Below, piece by piece: positions 43,931-53,566 of a stretch of DNA of 64,000 bases. A program made the translations under genes and the position numbers. Origin of the DNA: Pedobacter frigiditerrae (GTDB taxonomy: Bacteria; Bacteroidota; Bacteroidia; Sphingobacteriales; Sphingobacteriaceae). The first letter of the stretch is position 1; each line of letters opens with the position of its first letter. The stretch covers positions 1,798,001 to 1,862,000 of the forward strand of contig NZ_JAVTSS010000001.1 in NCBI RefSeq assembly GCF_032678705.1, in the 5' to 3' direction. The notes beneath the pieces are model-generated. The model did not search any database. It was not told the origin of the DNA and worked only from the letters and a program-made list of their open reading frames with translations.

Positions 43931-44863
43931 CTAAATAATCACTTTAATATTAAAGTCATTCAGCAATGCTGTGTAATCCTTAAACAAACTTTCTACTTCT
44001 TTAATAACTTGAGGGGTAAACAAACCAACTTCTCTTCTTGTATAAGTTGAAATATTCAATCCTCTTTTTTGAAGGAAATACTTTGATACAATTGGATAAA
44101 CATTGTGCATGACATCCATATTATCGATGATAAATTGCTGAACCACATCAACTTCTTCAACTAAACTTTCATCATTATAATGGTCGCAAAGCCAAACAAT
44201 TAATTCTGGAAAGTAATTACCTTGTATACAAGATAAACCTGCAGAGCCAGCTTTTAAGGATTCGACGGCGTGAACCATATAGGCATCATACAAACCAAAT
44301 TTATGGCCTTGAGTTAGGGCTAATTTCTCTTTGATTTGATTAAGGTCTAAACTTGTGTCTTTGTGATAGATTAATCTATCTGTTGCTACAAATTGTTGCA
44401 GCTGACTTGGTTTTAAAACTCTTTTATAAGGAACAGGGCATTCATAAAATCCTAATGGGATGTTATCAGTTTGGCTCAGTAAGTCAAAAACATTGGCATT
44501 AAAAACTTCATCGCTATCATTTTCATCTGCTAACAAACTGGTAATTGCAATTACAGCTTCTACCCCTGTATCGTTTACACTTTTCACAAAATCTGCTTGT
44601 TTGGTAATTGGCCCACCAAAAGTTCCAGTAGCAATTACCGGCACTTCACCAGCTACCACATTTATCACGTGTTTTATGGCTTGAATTCTTTCCTCATCCG
44701 TTAGCTCGAACATCTCGCTCGATAAACAATTGGCAAATAAACCAGCGGCACCAGCCTGTAAATAAACTTCTGTTAATTGTGTAAGTGCAGGATAATCAAT
44801 ATTTCCATTGTTTGAAAAAGGTGTAAGCATTACTGGGATAAATCCTTTTTGTGAGTTTTCCAT
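43931..44863 (-). CDS. DapA/NanA family class I aldolase
   Basis: A 310-residue TIM-barrel protein of the dihydrodipicolinate synthase family. The Schiff-base lysine is in YHKDTS (Lys168), and the conserved tyrosine is in LGFYECPVPYKR (Tyr140). The N-terminal PVMLTPFSNNGNIDYPAL matches the family start. Such aldolases split 2-keto-3-deoxy sugar acids or N-acetylneuraminate-like acids into pyruvate plus an aldehyde. With a pectin locus and an SSS transporter directly upstream, a keto-deoxy acid substrate (for example from rhamnonate, galacturonate or Kdo/Dha) is plausible but unproven. It is cytoplasmic. Confidence 0.87.
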   Translation of the reverse strand: MENSQKGFIPVMLTPFSNNGNIDYPALTQLTEVYLQAGAAGLFANCLSSEMFELTDEERIQAIKHVINVVAGEVPVIATGTFGGPITKQADFVKSVNDTGVEAVIAITSLLADENDSDEVFNANVFDLLSQTDNIPLGFYECPVPYKRVLKPSQLQQFVATDRLIYHKDTSLDLNQIKEKLALTQGHKFGLYDAYMVHAVESLKAGSAGLSCIQGNYFPELIVWLCDHYNDESLVEEVDVVQQFIIDNMDVMHNVYPIVSKYFLQKRGLNISTYTRREVGLFTPQVIKEVESLFKDYTALLNDFNIKVII

Positions 44864-44968
44864 TCTCTATTTATATTATTTAATGCCTTGAGATAAGCGT
44901 CTGAACAACGATTAATTATCAGGGCAAAAATTGTTTAATTTGTTATATACTTAGCATTTAACTTAGTG

Positions 44969-46525
44969 TTAAGCGCTCTTTTTCTTTATTCTAGTTAAAA
45001 TTATTCCTGTTAAGAAAATGGTTAAAGTACCAACCACGATAATCATATTCTTATGCAGCGGATTTCTGAAGCTCTCGAACTCTGGCGGTAGTAGATGAGA
45101 AAAAGTCATCCAAATAATTACTGCTATCCCAATCATCGTAGCTGTAATTGCTTCGTGATTTTTGGTTTGTCTACTTACAATTCCTAGTAAGAATAAACCC
45201 AACATTCCTGCTGCAAAAATCCCTGAAAGCTCCCACCATACATCCAAAATGCTTTTTACTCCTATCATGGCAATTCCTGCTATCATCCCCAACAAACCGA
45301 AAACAACTGTTGCGATATGTAAAACCGATAAATTTTGCTTTTCGTTGATATCCTTTTTGAAATATCTTTTATAAATATCTACTGTAAATACTGTTGCAGA
45401 AGCATTCATTCCTGAACTTATGGTACTCATTGCAGCAGATAAAATAGCTGAAACAATTAGTCCAACTAAGCCAACAGGAATTTTATTTACCATAAAATGA
45501 GGCATGATCTTATCGCCATAATCTGCCGGAACCAATGCATTTTGCACTTTCAATATTTCTGCTGCTGATGCATTTAAAGGCAATCTCTCCACTGCAACTT
45601 GGTGTTTAATGGCTAAAATTAAATCTGGATTAACTTGGTAATAAGCATAAAGAGCCGAACCTATCACAAAAAACAACAACGAAGCAGGCACATACAGCCA
45701 AACACATAACCAAATTGATTTAGACGCCGCCTTGCTAGATGATGCAGTATGATAACGTTGGATATAATTTTGGTCCATCCCGAAGTTGTTGAGATTGATA
45801 AAAAAACCATAAAGCAAAACCACCCAAAAGGAAGAACTGAAAAAGTCTGGAGAAAAATTCCCAAGACTAAACTTATGGTCGGCTTTGCCAATTTCTATCA
45901 CTTTTGCTACACCACCTGGCATATTTGTAATGATAAGATATAAGATTAAAAGCGCTCCAAAAGTTTTAACCACTGCTTGTACAACTTCAGTCCAAATTAC
46001 GGCCTCAATACCTCCCATTACCGTGTAGATAATGATACAAATCCCCATCACAATCATGATCATTTGCATTGAATAACCAGTTAAGGCTTGCAAGCTCAAC
46101 GCAATTCCAAAAAATATAGAACCCATTCTTGCCAATTGCGTTAACAAGAAACAGATTACAGCATAAGCTCTAGCCCAAGGTCCAAACCTATTTTCTAAAT
46201 GAGTATAAGCTGATATCTCTCCTGTACTTCTGTAAAACGGAACAAAGTATTTTGAGGCAATCCAAGCTGCTAATGGCATTGAAATGCTAAAAACAAATGC
46301 ATTCCAATTAGTTCCAAATGCTTTTCCGGGTACGCCCAAAAAAGTATTGCTACTTAAAAACGTTGCATAAATTGATAACCCTATCGCCCATCCAGGGATA
46401 AGTCCAGAAGCTTTTGTAAACTGTTCTGAATTTTTATTCTTTCGCGAAAAATAAACGCCAACCAATATCATCCCTACGAGATAAATTACGATTATTGCTA
46501 AATCTAGAATCGGGAGACCCTTCAT
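44969..46525 (-). CDS. sodium:solute symporter (SSS family), second carrier
   Basis: A 518-residue polytopic carrier with about 13 hydrophobic segments. The first segment LDLAIIVIYLVGMILVGVYF and the pattern STISSGMNASATVFTVDIY are typical of SSS transporters; the STISSGMNA segment is the usual Na+-site-adjacent helix. It is clearly different in sequence from the carrier at 4937-6526. Position directly upstream of the DapA-type aldolase suggests it imports the acid or sugar that this enzyme degrades. The gap between the two genes is 105 bp. Confidence 0.9.
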   Translation of the reverse strand: MKGLPILDLAIIVIYLVGMILVGVYFSRKNKNSEQFTKASGLIPGWAIGLSIYATFLSSNTFLGVPGKAFGTNWNAFVFSISMPLAAWIASKYFVPFYRSTGEISAYTHLENRFGPWARAYAVICFLLTQLARMGSIFFGIALSLQALTGYSMQMIMIVMGICIIIYTVMGGIEAVIWTEVVQAVVKTFGALLILYLIITNMPGGVAKVIEIGKADHKFSLGNFSPDFFSSSFWVVLLYGFFINLNNFGMDQNYIQRYHTASSSKAASKSIWLCVWLYVPASLLFFVIGSALYAYYQVNPDLILAIKHQVAVERLPLNASAAEILKVQNALVPADYGDKIMPHFMVNKIPVGLVGLIVSAILSAAMSTISSGMNASATVFTVDIYKRYFKKDINEKQNLSVLHIATVVFGLLGMIAGIAMIGVKSILDVWWELSGIFAAGMLGLFLLGIVSRQTKNHEAITATMIGIAVIIWMTFSHLLPPEFESFRNPLHKNMIIVVGTLTIFLTGIILTRIKKKSA

Positions 46526-46660
46526 TTCTGGTTGTTCGTTTATAATTGGTTAAAACAAATATCACTGCATAAGTAGCAGTTTTCATATCGAATTTTACCT
46601 AGGTATTGTAGTATATTATCTTGTTGGGATTTAGTTCAAGATGCAAAATATTTAAATAGC

Positions 46661-46726
46661 CGTCACCCTGAATTTATTTCAGGGTCTTACTTGCAAGGCA
46701 GATGCTGAAATAAATTCAGCATGACG
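46661..46726. repeat. palindromic repeat, GTCACCCTGAATTTATTTCAG type
   Basis: Starts CGTCACCCTGAATTTATTTC and ends GAAATAAATTCAGCATGACG. A long inverted repeat with a central spacer, in the gap between the SSS carrier and the large GH2 gene. It could also act as a transcript-end hairpin. Confidence 0.65.
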
Positions 46727-46739
46727 AACTTTCTAGAAA

Positions 46740-49700
46740 TCACTGCACATCAAGCGCATCTACAAACAAACCTTTAGTTTCTGTTGCGATAATCCGTAAT
46801 AAATAAGCACCTGCATTAATCATACTCCCAGTATTGGTGTTTAAATAATTCCACTTACCTTCTTTTGTTGGGGTAAATTCTACTAGTTCTGTTTTCATCA
46901 ATGTGCCATCTGCTGATAAAAATTCAAGCTTTGCTTTAAGATTTTGTTCAAATGGATTATGATATTTGATGGTAAGTGAATAAATATCAGCAACTCCTGT
47001 GTTTATTTTCCATTCTAAAACATTGCTTTCATTAGCTTTAAAAACAACTCTAGGTTTGCCCATTAAATCTTCTTTTGCTAAGCCATTGCCTTTTAAGGTA
47101 GCGTCTGTTGCTTTATAAGTTGTTACTGATTTTAAATCGTAAGCTGGTTCTAAATTAGTTGGAGGCACAACCGCAACTGAATACATTTGAGTATTTAAAC
47201 CTTTTTGACCGAGTTTAATTTCATCGCCCTTGGCAAACCTTTTACGAAATACATTGAATTTTGTACCCGTACTGTTAATTACGATTGATTTGGTGTCTTC
47301 ATAGTCAGCAAACCAACCTAGCTTCGCTTTTTCATCAGCAATTACAAAAACATCAGCCGATGCTGTAATTTTAAATGAGATGTTTTTATTAACTCTATTT
47401 GAAGTTTTTACATATTCTGAACCAAATAAGTTAGATGGTAACGAAGTAAATTCGATGAGTTCATCGTTGTATTGTTTATCTCCAATATCTAACCAAGTTG
47501 ATTTTTCAATATCGTTTGAGTATTCAATAATCGAATTATCCTGTGGACCTAATTTGATTTTACCATTTGTTGTTGCTAGAGCAATTGCCGAAATTACAGC
47601 TTGCCCTACTTTAACTTGCGGAAAAGAAACAACTAATTGTCTAGCCTTGCAAAATACCTTAACTGTCTTTTTTAAAACTTTATTGGTTCCAACTTCTGCC
47701 CAAATGTCTAAATCTTTAATAACCGTTTTATCATTGATAGCTACATCAAATAAGCGCATTCCTTTTGCATCTATTCCCCCTCCAATACCTAACCAAGGCT
47801 CAACAAAGTACAATTCGACTAAATATTCTCCATCTGCAGGAATTGGGAATTGAAATTTCAGCTGGTCCCTTCCATACCTAAAGGTTTGAAATAATTTCCA
47901 ATCTGATGTTCCTTTTATTGGGTCAAAAGTTCGTCGCTGACTAGCAAAAAAAGAAGGAACGCCAGGGAAATTGGCCGTCCAAGATGTTGAACCATACGCA
48001 CCTATTTTGGTGTCTGCTTGCTGGTCATCAATCCATATCTTCCCAAACTGGTCTGTATAACTTGGTCCACCAGCATTTAAGCGATATAAATAATGATAGC
48101 CTTTTGCAGGTTCGGCAATGTTTGAATTACTTATTAAACTTTTAAAATTCGGTGCTTTTGGCAAGTTGTTTAACACGATATAATCCTCTGCAACAACCTT
48201 TCCATTTACATAACCTACAGCGTAAAGTACATTGTATTGGATATTTGGCTTGTTCCATTGAAAATGAGAGCCAATTCCTTTTCTAGTTCTTTTACCTAGC
48301 GATTGCTGATTAACATCATTAAACAATTCAACTTCATCGCAGTTCGAATAAACCGTAATGCTATCTTTTATGCCTGTTGTTGACCAGCGATTTGGCCAAG
48401 TATGCGAAACAATATAAACCATTGGGTCGGTTTGTTTAGGTGCATAATTTGCCCTGAACATATAATAAACATCAGTGGGTTCTTCCCAAGGCGTGTACAT
48501 TCCTTTGTAATTTACCGGACCAACCCTATCCAAATCCCTCAAACCTTCGCCTCCTTGTATCCTACCTGGATTATCATGAGAACTGTACAACCAGAAGTAA
48601 TGACCAGCCGTTTTATCCTTTACACTTTCTGCCAATCGAACTTTGGTTTCCATTAGCTCGGCCATGTAATTTTCGGTATGCGTTGGGTTTTTAATTTGAA
48701 GGTCTGATGTATGTAAATCCAACGTTCTCCAAGCGCCATATTCGCCTACCAAAACTTGTTTTTGCAAATCATCGCCATAGGTTAAAGGATTACCCCCGTA
48801 AGTGCCTGTCCAGTTTTGCGGCACGTCCCAATCGGTTCCCTTACCACCATTACAAGTAGTTACTTTACGTTGTGATGAGGCTGTAGGGTCTAATTCCCTA
48901 ATCAACTCAGTGCATTCTTTTGCAAAATCTTCGGGTAATGTACTTTCATTTTCTAAGCCCCATAACACAACTGACGGACTATTTCTTCGTTCCTTAACCC
49001 AATCTGTTAATAAGGCTTTAAAGTTTTTCCTAAACTCAGGTGTGTCATACCAAATGTGGGCCGCCATTTGAGTCCAACTTAAGATGCCCAATTTATCCCA
49101 ATATGTTTGGTAAAGTAAATTATGTGGTTGGTGCGCATCGCGGAAGGCATTAAAACCTGCAGATTTAATTTGCATTACACGAGAACGAATTTGCTCGTTA
49201 CTAAAAGCGTGACTTTGACCAATTAAATGTTCATATTCTGCAATTCCATTAATAAAAACTGGCTTTCCATTCAGTAGAAATACTTTCTGATTGGCTTTAT
49301 CGCCTATTGGCCAACTGACCCATCTTATGCCATAAGGTGTTTTCAATTCGTCTACAAACTTTCCCTTTTCTATAATTTTAGTTTTAACTGTATACAAATA
49401 TGGATTTTCTATCGACCACAATTTAGGATTGAGCAGCTTATCAGATTGTTGATTTATCACTAAATCCTTTCCAGCAGCAATCTTTTCAATACGTTTTAAC
49501 TCTTTTACTACTTTACCATTTGCATCTACCAACTGGTTGATGATTGTTATGTTTTTAGAAGAACTACCGTAGTTTTTTACCGTAGTTTCAAAATTTAGCA
49601 CAGCTGATTTTTCTGAAATTTTATCATCATTCCAAATGTGCACACCAAAAGGCTCAATCCTTACATCATTTGTAACGATGAGATGCACTGGTCTAAAAAT

Positions 49701-50252
49701 TCCCATCGGTTGTGAGCCTTCAGAAAAACCTCTTTCTGTTGAGCAACCGCCATCCACCCAAGGTAAATCTTGAATATTTGCAGGATGGTCTGCTCGAACA
49801 GCCAATAAATTTTCTTTGTTATTGAGTTTGATAATTGAAGTTACATCCAGGGTGAAAGTTGTTCTTCCACCTGCGTGATAGCCAACTTTTTTACCATTTA
49901 GCCAAACTGTAGCATAAGAACCTACGCCTTCAAAATATAGAAAGAAGCGCTTTCCTGTTTTAACATCGTTGCTTTTAAAGGTTTTTCTGTACCACGCATA
50001 ACCGTGTTTATTGCCGTGTAGTTTTCTTTGGTAACCTTCGTATTGGTCCCAATTATGTGGAACATTTACTGTTTTCCAACTGGCTAATTTATATGTGCTA
50101 TTTTCAAATCCATTATAAGCATTGATGTTTTTTTCATCAGCTATGCTTAGCCAATTTGCATTGAGCAAAATATCTTTACGGATGTTTTGTGCAAATGCTT
50201 TTGGAGCAAATGACAGGAGAAGAATAACTATTGATACTTTTATATTTTTCAT
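46740..50252 (-). CDS. multidomain GH2 enzyme with malectin and CBM-like domains
   Basis: A 1170-residue secreted enzyme (signal peptide to AFAQ, residue 22). GH2 order: jelly-roll sugar-binding domain (about 30-195, VNVPHNWDQYEGY, MGIFRPVHLIV), Ig-like domain, TIM barrel (about 320-600). The acid/base is in WGLENES (Glu436) and the nucleophile candidate in LVGEYGAWR (Glu504). C-terminal additions are a malectin-like domain (about 715-890; LNAGGPSYTDQFG, YLVELYFVEPW) and a CBM6/35-like beta-sandwich at the end (about 1040-1170). Likely beta-galactosidase or beta-glucuronidase on pectic side chains. The extra binding modules suggest action on a longer or branched substrate. Confidence 0.9.
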   Translation of the reverse strand: MKNIKVSIVILLLSFAPKAFAQNIRKDILLNANWLSIADEKNINAYNGFENSTYKLASWKTVNVPHNWDQYEGYQRKLHGNKHGYAWYRKTFKSNDVKTGKRFFLYFEGVGSYATVWLNGKKVGYHAGGRTTFTLDVTSIIKLNNKENLLAVRADHPANIQDLPWVDGGCSTERGFSEGSQPMGIFRPVHLIVTNDVRIEPFGVHIWNDDKISEKSAVLNFETTVKNYGSSSKNITIINQLVDANGKVVKELKRIEKIAAGKDLVINQQSDKLLNPKLWSIENPYLYTVKTKIIEKGKFVDELKTPYGIRWVSWPIGDKANQKVFLLNGKPVFINGIAEYEHLIGQSHAFSNEQIRSRVMQIKSAGFNAFRDAHQPHNLLYQTYWDKLGILSWTQMAAHIWYDTPEFRKNFKALLTDWVKERRNSPSVVLWGLENESTLPEDFAKECTELIRELDPTASSQRKVTTCNGGKGTDWDVPQNWTGTYGGNPLTYGDDLQKQVLVGEYGAWRTLDLHTSDLQIKNPTHTENYMAELMETKVRLAESVKDKTAGHYFWLYSSHDNPGRIQGGEGLRDLDRVGPVNYKGMYTPWEEPTDVYYMFRANYAPKQTDPMVYIVSHTWPNRWSTTGIKDSITVYSNCDEVELFNDVNQQSLGKRTRKGIGSHFQWNKPNIQYNVLYAVGYVNGKVVAEDYIVLNNLPKAPNFKSLISNSNIAEPAKGYHYLYRLNAGGPSYTDQFGKIWIDDQQADTKIGAYGSTSWTANFPGVPSFFASQRRTFDPIKGTSDWKLFQTFRYGRDQLKFQFPIPADGEYLVELYFVEPWLGIGGGIDAKGMRLFDVAINDKTVIKDLDIWAEVGTNKVLKKTVKVFCKARQLVVSFPQVKVGQAVISAIALATTNGKIKLGPQDNSIIEYSNDIEKSTWLDIGDKQYNDELIEFTSLPSNLFGSEYVKTSNRVNKNISFKITASADVFVIADEKAKLGWFADYEDTKSIVINSTGTKFNVFRKRFAKGDEIKLGQKGLNTQMYSVAVVPPTNLEPAYDLKSVTTYKATDATLKGNGLAKEDLMGKPRVVFKANESNVLEWKINTGVADIYSLTIKYHNPFEQNLKAKLEFLSADGTLMKTELVEFTPTKEGKWNYLNTNTGSMINAGAYLLRIIATETKGLFVDALDVQ

Positions 50253-50266
50253 AAATAAACATTATG

Positions 50267-50395
50267 CGTCATTGCGAGCTTTCGATTCTTTATCGAAGCG
50301 AAGCAATCTGCTCTGTGCATTGGACCAAAGTATGCCTTGCTTGCAGAGCTCTTCATCCTGCCCACTAGCAGATTGCTTCGTACCTCGCAATGACG
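50267..50395. repeat. CGTCATTGCGAG family repeat, full copy
   Basis: First of two elements 12 bp apart. Starts CGTCATTGCGAG and ends CTCGCAATGACG, with arms GAAGCAATCTGCT and CTAGCAGATTGCTTCG. Confidence 0.85.
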
Positions 50396-50407
50396 GCTAT
50401 GTTTGTG

Positions 50408-50531
50408 CGTCATTGCGAGGCTCCTTCAGCCAAAGCAATCTGCTGGTGTGGTGGGAAATTAATTAATCCCCTTACTTGCCCCCCGCTCTTATCCCGCCCA
50501 ATAGCAGATTGCTTCGTTCCTCGCAATGACG
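50408..50531. repeat. CGTCATTGCGAG family repeat, second adjacent copy
   Basis: Starts CGTCATTGCGAGGC and ends CTCGCAATGACG. Together with the preceding copy it fills nearly all of the 313-bp gap between the GH2 and GH95 genes; nothing else is seen in that gap. Confidence 0.85.
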
Positions 50532-50565
50532 CTCTTTAGTCATCGTGCATTCTCGTAATGACGAT

Positions 50566-53394
50566 TTATTTTATAGCCTTTAAATCTCCATTCAACTTAT
50601 AAACCTCTCCCTCTTTTGTAGCTATGCTAATGGCTTGATTTTTATAGCGAAGCTTACAAGTTCCACCGACCTTAGATTTCACTTCAACATTTTCCAGTTT
50701 TCCATTATTCCATTTTAAATTCAGCTCAAATCCGCCTCTTGCTATAATTCCTTTAACTTCTCCAAACGGAATGGCATCTGGTAATGCTGGCAATAAATCA
50801 ACATATCCTTGGTGACTTTGCACTATCATTTCAGCAATCCCAGCAGGAGCTCCGAAATTTCCATCAATTTGAAATGGAGGATGCGCATCAAAAAGATTAA
50901 CATAAGAACCAGAAACTCCTTCACCTGCTGGCTTCAATAACATTTTAACTAAGGTCATGGCGTGATTACCGTCCTTAAATCTAGCCCAATAGTTAATTTT
51001 CCAAGCTAAACTCCAACCCGTGGCATCATCTCCGCGATATAAAAGTGATTGCTTAGCCGCTTCCATCATCTTTGCATCTTTATCCCAAGTCACATCGTTA
51101 CCTGGATAAACACCCCACAAATGCGAAACGTGGCGATGTTTGTTCGTTGTATCATCTTTATCGGTTAACCACTCTTGCAACTGCCCATATTTACCAATTT
51201 GATTGGGTGCTATTTGTTTCACCTTTGTTTGTAATGACTTCCTAAAAGCATCATCAACTGCTAAGTTTTCTGAAGCAGTTATACAATTATTAAACAATGT
51301 TCTAATAATCTGATGGTCCATTGTTGGTCCTGCAACTAAACCACCATTTTCTGGCGAATTGGATGGCGTACTAATTAACCAGCCAGTTTTTGGGTCTTTT
51401 ACCAAGAAATCTTCAAAAAATTGAGCAGACTTTTTCATTACTGGATAAGCTTCTTCTTTTAGGAACTTTTTATCTCCAGTATACAAATAGTGTTCCCACA
51501 AATGCTGACTTAGCCATGCTGCACCTGTTACCCAAATTCCGTGATTGGATGCGTTGATTGGCGCCGTACCATTCCACAAATCTGTATTGTGATGTAGAAC
51601 CCAACCATTTGCATTATAATACTCCTTTGCTGTTTCGGTTCCTTTAATGGTTAATGCTTTTATTTTACTAAACAAAGGCTCGTTTAAAGCAGTTAAGTTT
51701 AACATCTCCGTTGGCCAATAATTCATTTCTAAATTGATATTGGTGGTGTATTTACTTCCCCATGGTGGAGACAATAAATCATTCCAAATGCCTTGTAAGT
51801 TTGCTGGCTGACCTCCTGGCCTCGAACTAGAGATTAACAAATACCTGCCATATTGCATATACAAAGCCATAAATGCTGGGTCGTTGGCTTTTGCAAACTT
51901 TACTAAGCGCTCATCAGTTGGTAGCTTTGCATTTTCAGATGTTCCAAAATTAACATCTAAGGTTTTATAATAGCTTTGATATTCTTTGATGTGAGCTTGT
52001 TTAACGGACTCAAAAGGAGCCCCTAACAACCCAATTTCACGAACTGAGTTAAACAATTCGGGATTACCCGAGACATCGTCTGCATTTACAAAATTAGTTC
52101 CAGCAGTTAAGTACAAAGTCACTTCATCAGCATTGCTTATACTTAATTTTTGATTAACGATTTTCAGCGTTCCATTTTTAACCATAGCTGTTAAACGGCT
52201 TTCTCCTTTTAAAGCACCATCTTTAACTTGTACTGAAATGGAGATGGTATTTTTATTTACAACCCTTACAATTGAATGTAAATGTGGACTAGACAAACCT
52301 GCATCAAAACTGATAGATTTTGGTTTACTAGCTGATAATTTAATAACTACAGCTTGATTTGGCTGACTGGCAAAGTATTCCCTTTTATAATCTACTTTGT
52401 TTAAAGTATAGGTTGTGGTTGAGATAGCAGTTGTTAAATCAAGTGTTCTTTTATAGTTTGAAACCGCAGATTTAACATTTTTGAAATACAAATTTAAATC
52501 GCCAAATGGCTGATAACTGGCTTGGTATTGAGGCGTTGCTGGTGGCTCTTCATTCTGAATTTTATACTTCCATTTTTTTACCAATGAAACTCCATTTTCA
52601 ATAGTAGAACCAACTGGATAAACTCCAATATGCCTTGTAGTGTCTTTGTAACCCGAGATTCCGCCTTTATCGTAATAGTTTAAAACCTGTATGGCGATGG
52701 TGTTTTTTCCAGTTTTTATCAGCTTTGCTGGAATAGTATATTTTCTAGGCTCTAAATTATCGGTGTTACCAACCAATTGACCGTTGATGTAAGTGAAATC
52801 TTGGTCGCGAATTCTGTTTAAATCTAACACCAAGTCTTTTCCTGCCCAATTTTCAGGCACATCAAAAGTAGTTCTGAACCAAACAGCGCCATCCAAATTA
52901 TTTAATCCTACAGTTTCCCAACCTTCATAAGATGGAACTTGTAGCGTTTTCCAAAGTTTATCATCGTAATTTTCTAAAGCTGGATTTCCTGTAATTCCTT
53001 TTCCAGCTTTCATTTCTGACACCCATTTTGCCTTATCTCCAGCTTCACTTCTTAAGCCCATAAATTCAGCTCCCGCTAAAGCCTCCGCTTCTTTTTGTTT
53101 ACCTTCAAAAAGCAATCTTCTTATTTCTGCAAGGTACTTTGATGCTCCTTTTTTATTGTAATTTCTAGGTTTACCCGACCATAACGTTTCTTCATTAAAT
53201 TGGATACGGTCTTGAGCAACCCCAGCGAAAATCATTGCTCCTATTCTTCCATTTCCAATCGGTAAAGCATCAGTCCATTTTTCTGCAGGTTTATTATACC
53301 AAAGGTGATGGTCGGTTTGGCCGAATACTTGAATGTTGCTTAAGGTGATAAGCAAGAATAATGTGAAGAAAATACGTTTGGTATGATTGTTCAT
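50566..53394 (-). CDS. GH95 alpha-L-fucosidase/alpha-L-galactosidase with inserted GH2-type jelly-roll
   Basis: A 942-residue secreted enzyme with signal peptide ending near VFGQ. The GH95 N-terminal beta domain begins with WYNKPAEKWTDALPIGNGRIG and RIQFNEETLWSG. At about residues 105-285 it is interrupted by a GH2/SASA-type sugar-binding jelly-roll (VPSYEGWETVGLNNLDGAVW, DQDFTYINGQLVGN). It resumes at YQPFGDLNLYF. The (alpha/alpha)6 catalytic domain includes NINLEMNYWPTEMLNL and SYVNLFDAHPPFQIDGNFG, both hallmarks. It removes terminal alpha-L-fucose or alpha-L-galactose; in RG-II side chain A both occur. Specificity within GH95 cannot be told here. Confidence 0.9.
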   Translation of the reverse strand: MNNHTKRIFFTLFLLITLSNIQVFGQTDHHLWYNKPAEKWTDALPIGNGRIGAMIFAGVAQDRIQFNEETLWSGKPRNYNKKGASKYLAEIRRLLFEGKQKEAEALAGAEFMGLRSEAGDKAKWVSEMKAGKGITGNPALENYDDKLWKTLQVPSYEGWETVGLNNLDGAVWFRTTFDVPENWAGKDLVLDLNRIRDQDFTYINGQLVGNTDNLEPRKYTIPAKLIKTGKNTIAIQVLNYYDKGGISGYKDTTRHIGVYPVGSTIENGVSLVKKWKYKIQNEEPPATPQYQASYQPFGDLNLYFKNVKSAVSNYKRTLDLTTAISTTTYTLNKVDYKREYFASQPNQAVVIKLSASKPKSISFDAGLSSPHLHSIVRVVNKNTISISVQVKDGALKGESRLTAMVKNGTLKIVNQKLSISNADEVTLYLTAGTNFVNADDVSGNPELFNSVREIGLLGAPFESVKQAHIKEYQSYYKTLDVNFGTSENAKLPTDERLVKFAKANDPAFMALYMQYGRYLLISSSRPGGQPANLQGIWNDLLSPPWGSKYTTNINLEMNYWPTEMLNLTALNEPLFSKIKALTIKGTETAKEYYNANGWVLHHNTDLWNGTAPINASNHGIWVTGAAWLSQHLWEHYLYTGDKKFLKEEAYPVMKKSAQFFEDFLVKDPKTGWLISTPSNSPENGGLVAGPTMDHQIIRTLFNNCITASENLAVDDAFRKSLQTKVKQIAPNQIGKYGQLQEWLTDKDDTTNKHRHVSHLWGVYPGNDVTWDKDAKMMEAAKQSLLYRGDDATGWSLAWKINYWARFKDGNHAMTLVKMLLKPAGEGVSGSYVNLFDAHPPFQIDGNFGAPAGIAEMIVQSHQGYVDLLPALPDAIPFGEVKGIIARGGFELNLKWNNGKLENVEVKSKVGGTCKLRYKNQAISIATKEGEVYKLNGDLKAIK

Positions 53395-53411
53395 TTTTTA
53401 TTAATGTTTAT

Positions 53412-53555
53412 CATCATTGCGAGAGCTTGCTCCGATATTTCAGAGGTCGATTTTTCATCGCCCGAAGCCTGCCTACTGGCAGGCAATCCGCTTTGTGTTA
53501 GGTTTTCTAATTTGCCATCGCTCAAAATCAGATTGCTTCGTTCCTCGCAATGACG
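53412..53555. repeat. CGTCATTGCGAG family repeat, full copy with extra insert
   Basis: Starts CATCATTGCGAGAGC and ends CTCGCAATGACG. The left arm contains an additional segment (TGCTCCGATATTTCAG) and a small stem GCCTGCC-TACT-GGCAGGC, making it longer (144 bp) than its relatives. Confidence 0.75.
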
Positions 53556-53566
53556 CACAATTGTCA

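Noticed and set aside
47380-47853. 157-codon plus-strand open frame
   Set aside because: It is antisense to the large GH2 gene, which has complete domain structure in its own frame; no motif or independent start signal was seen.
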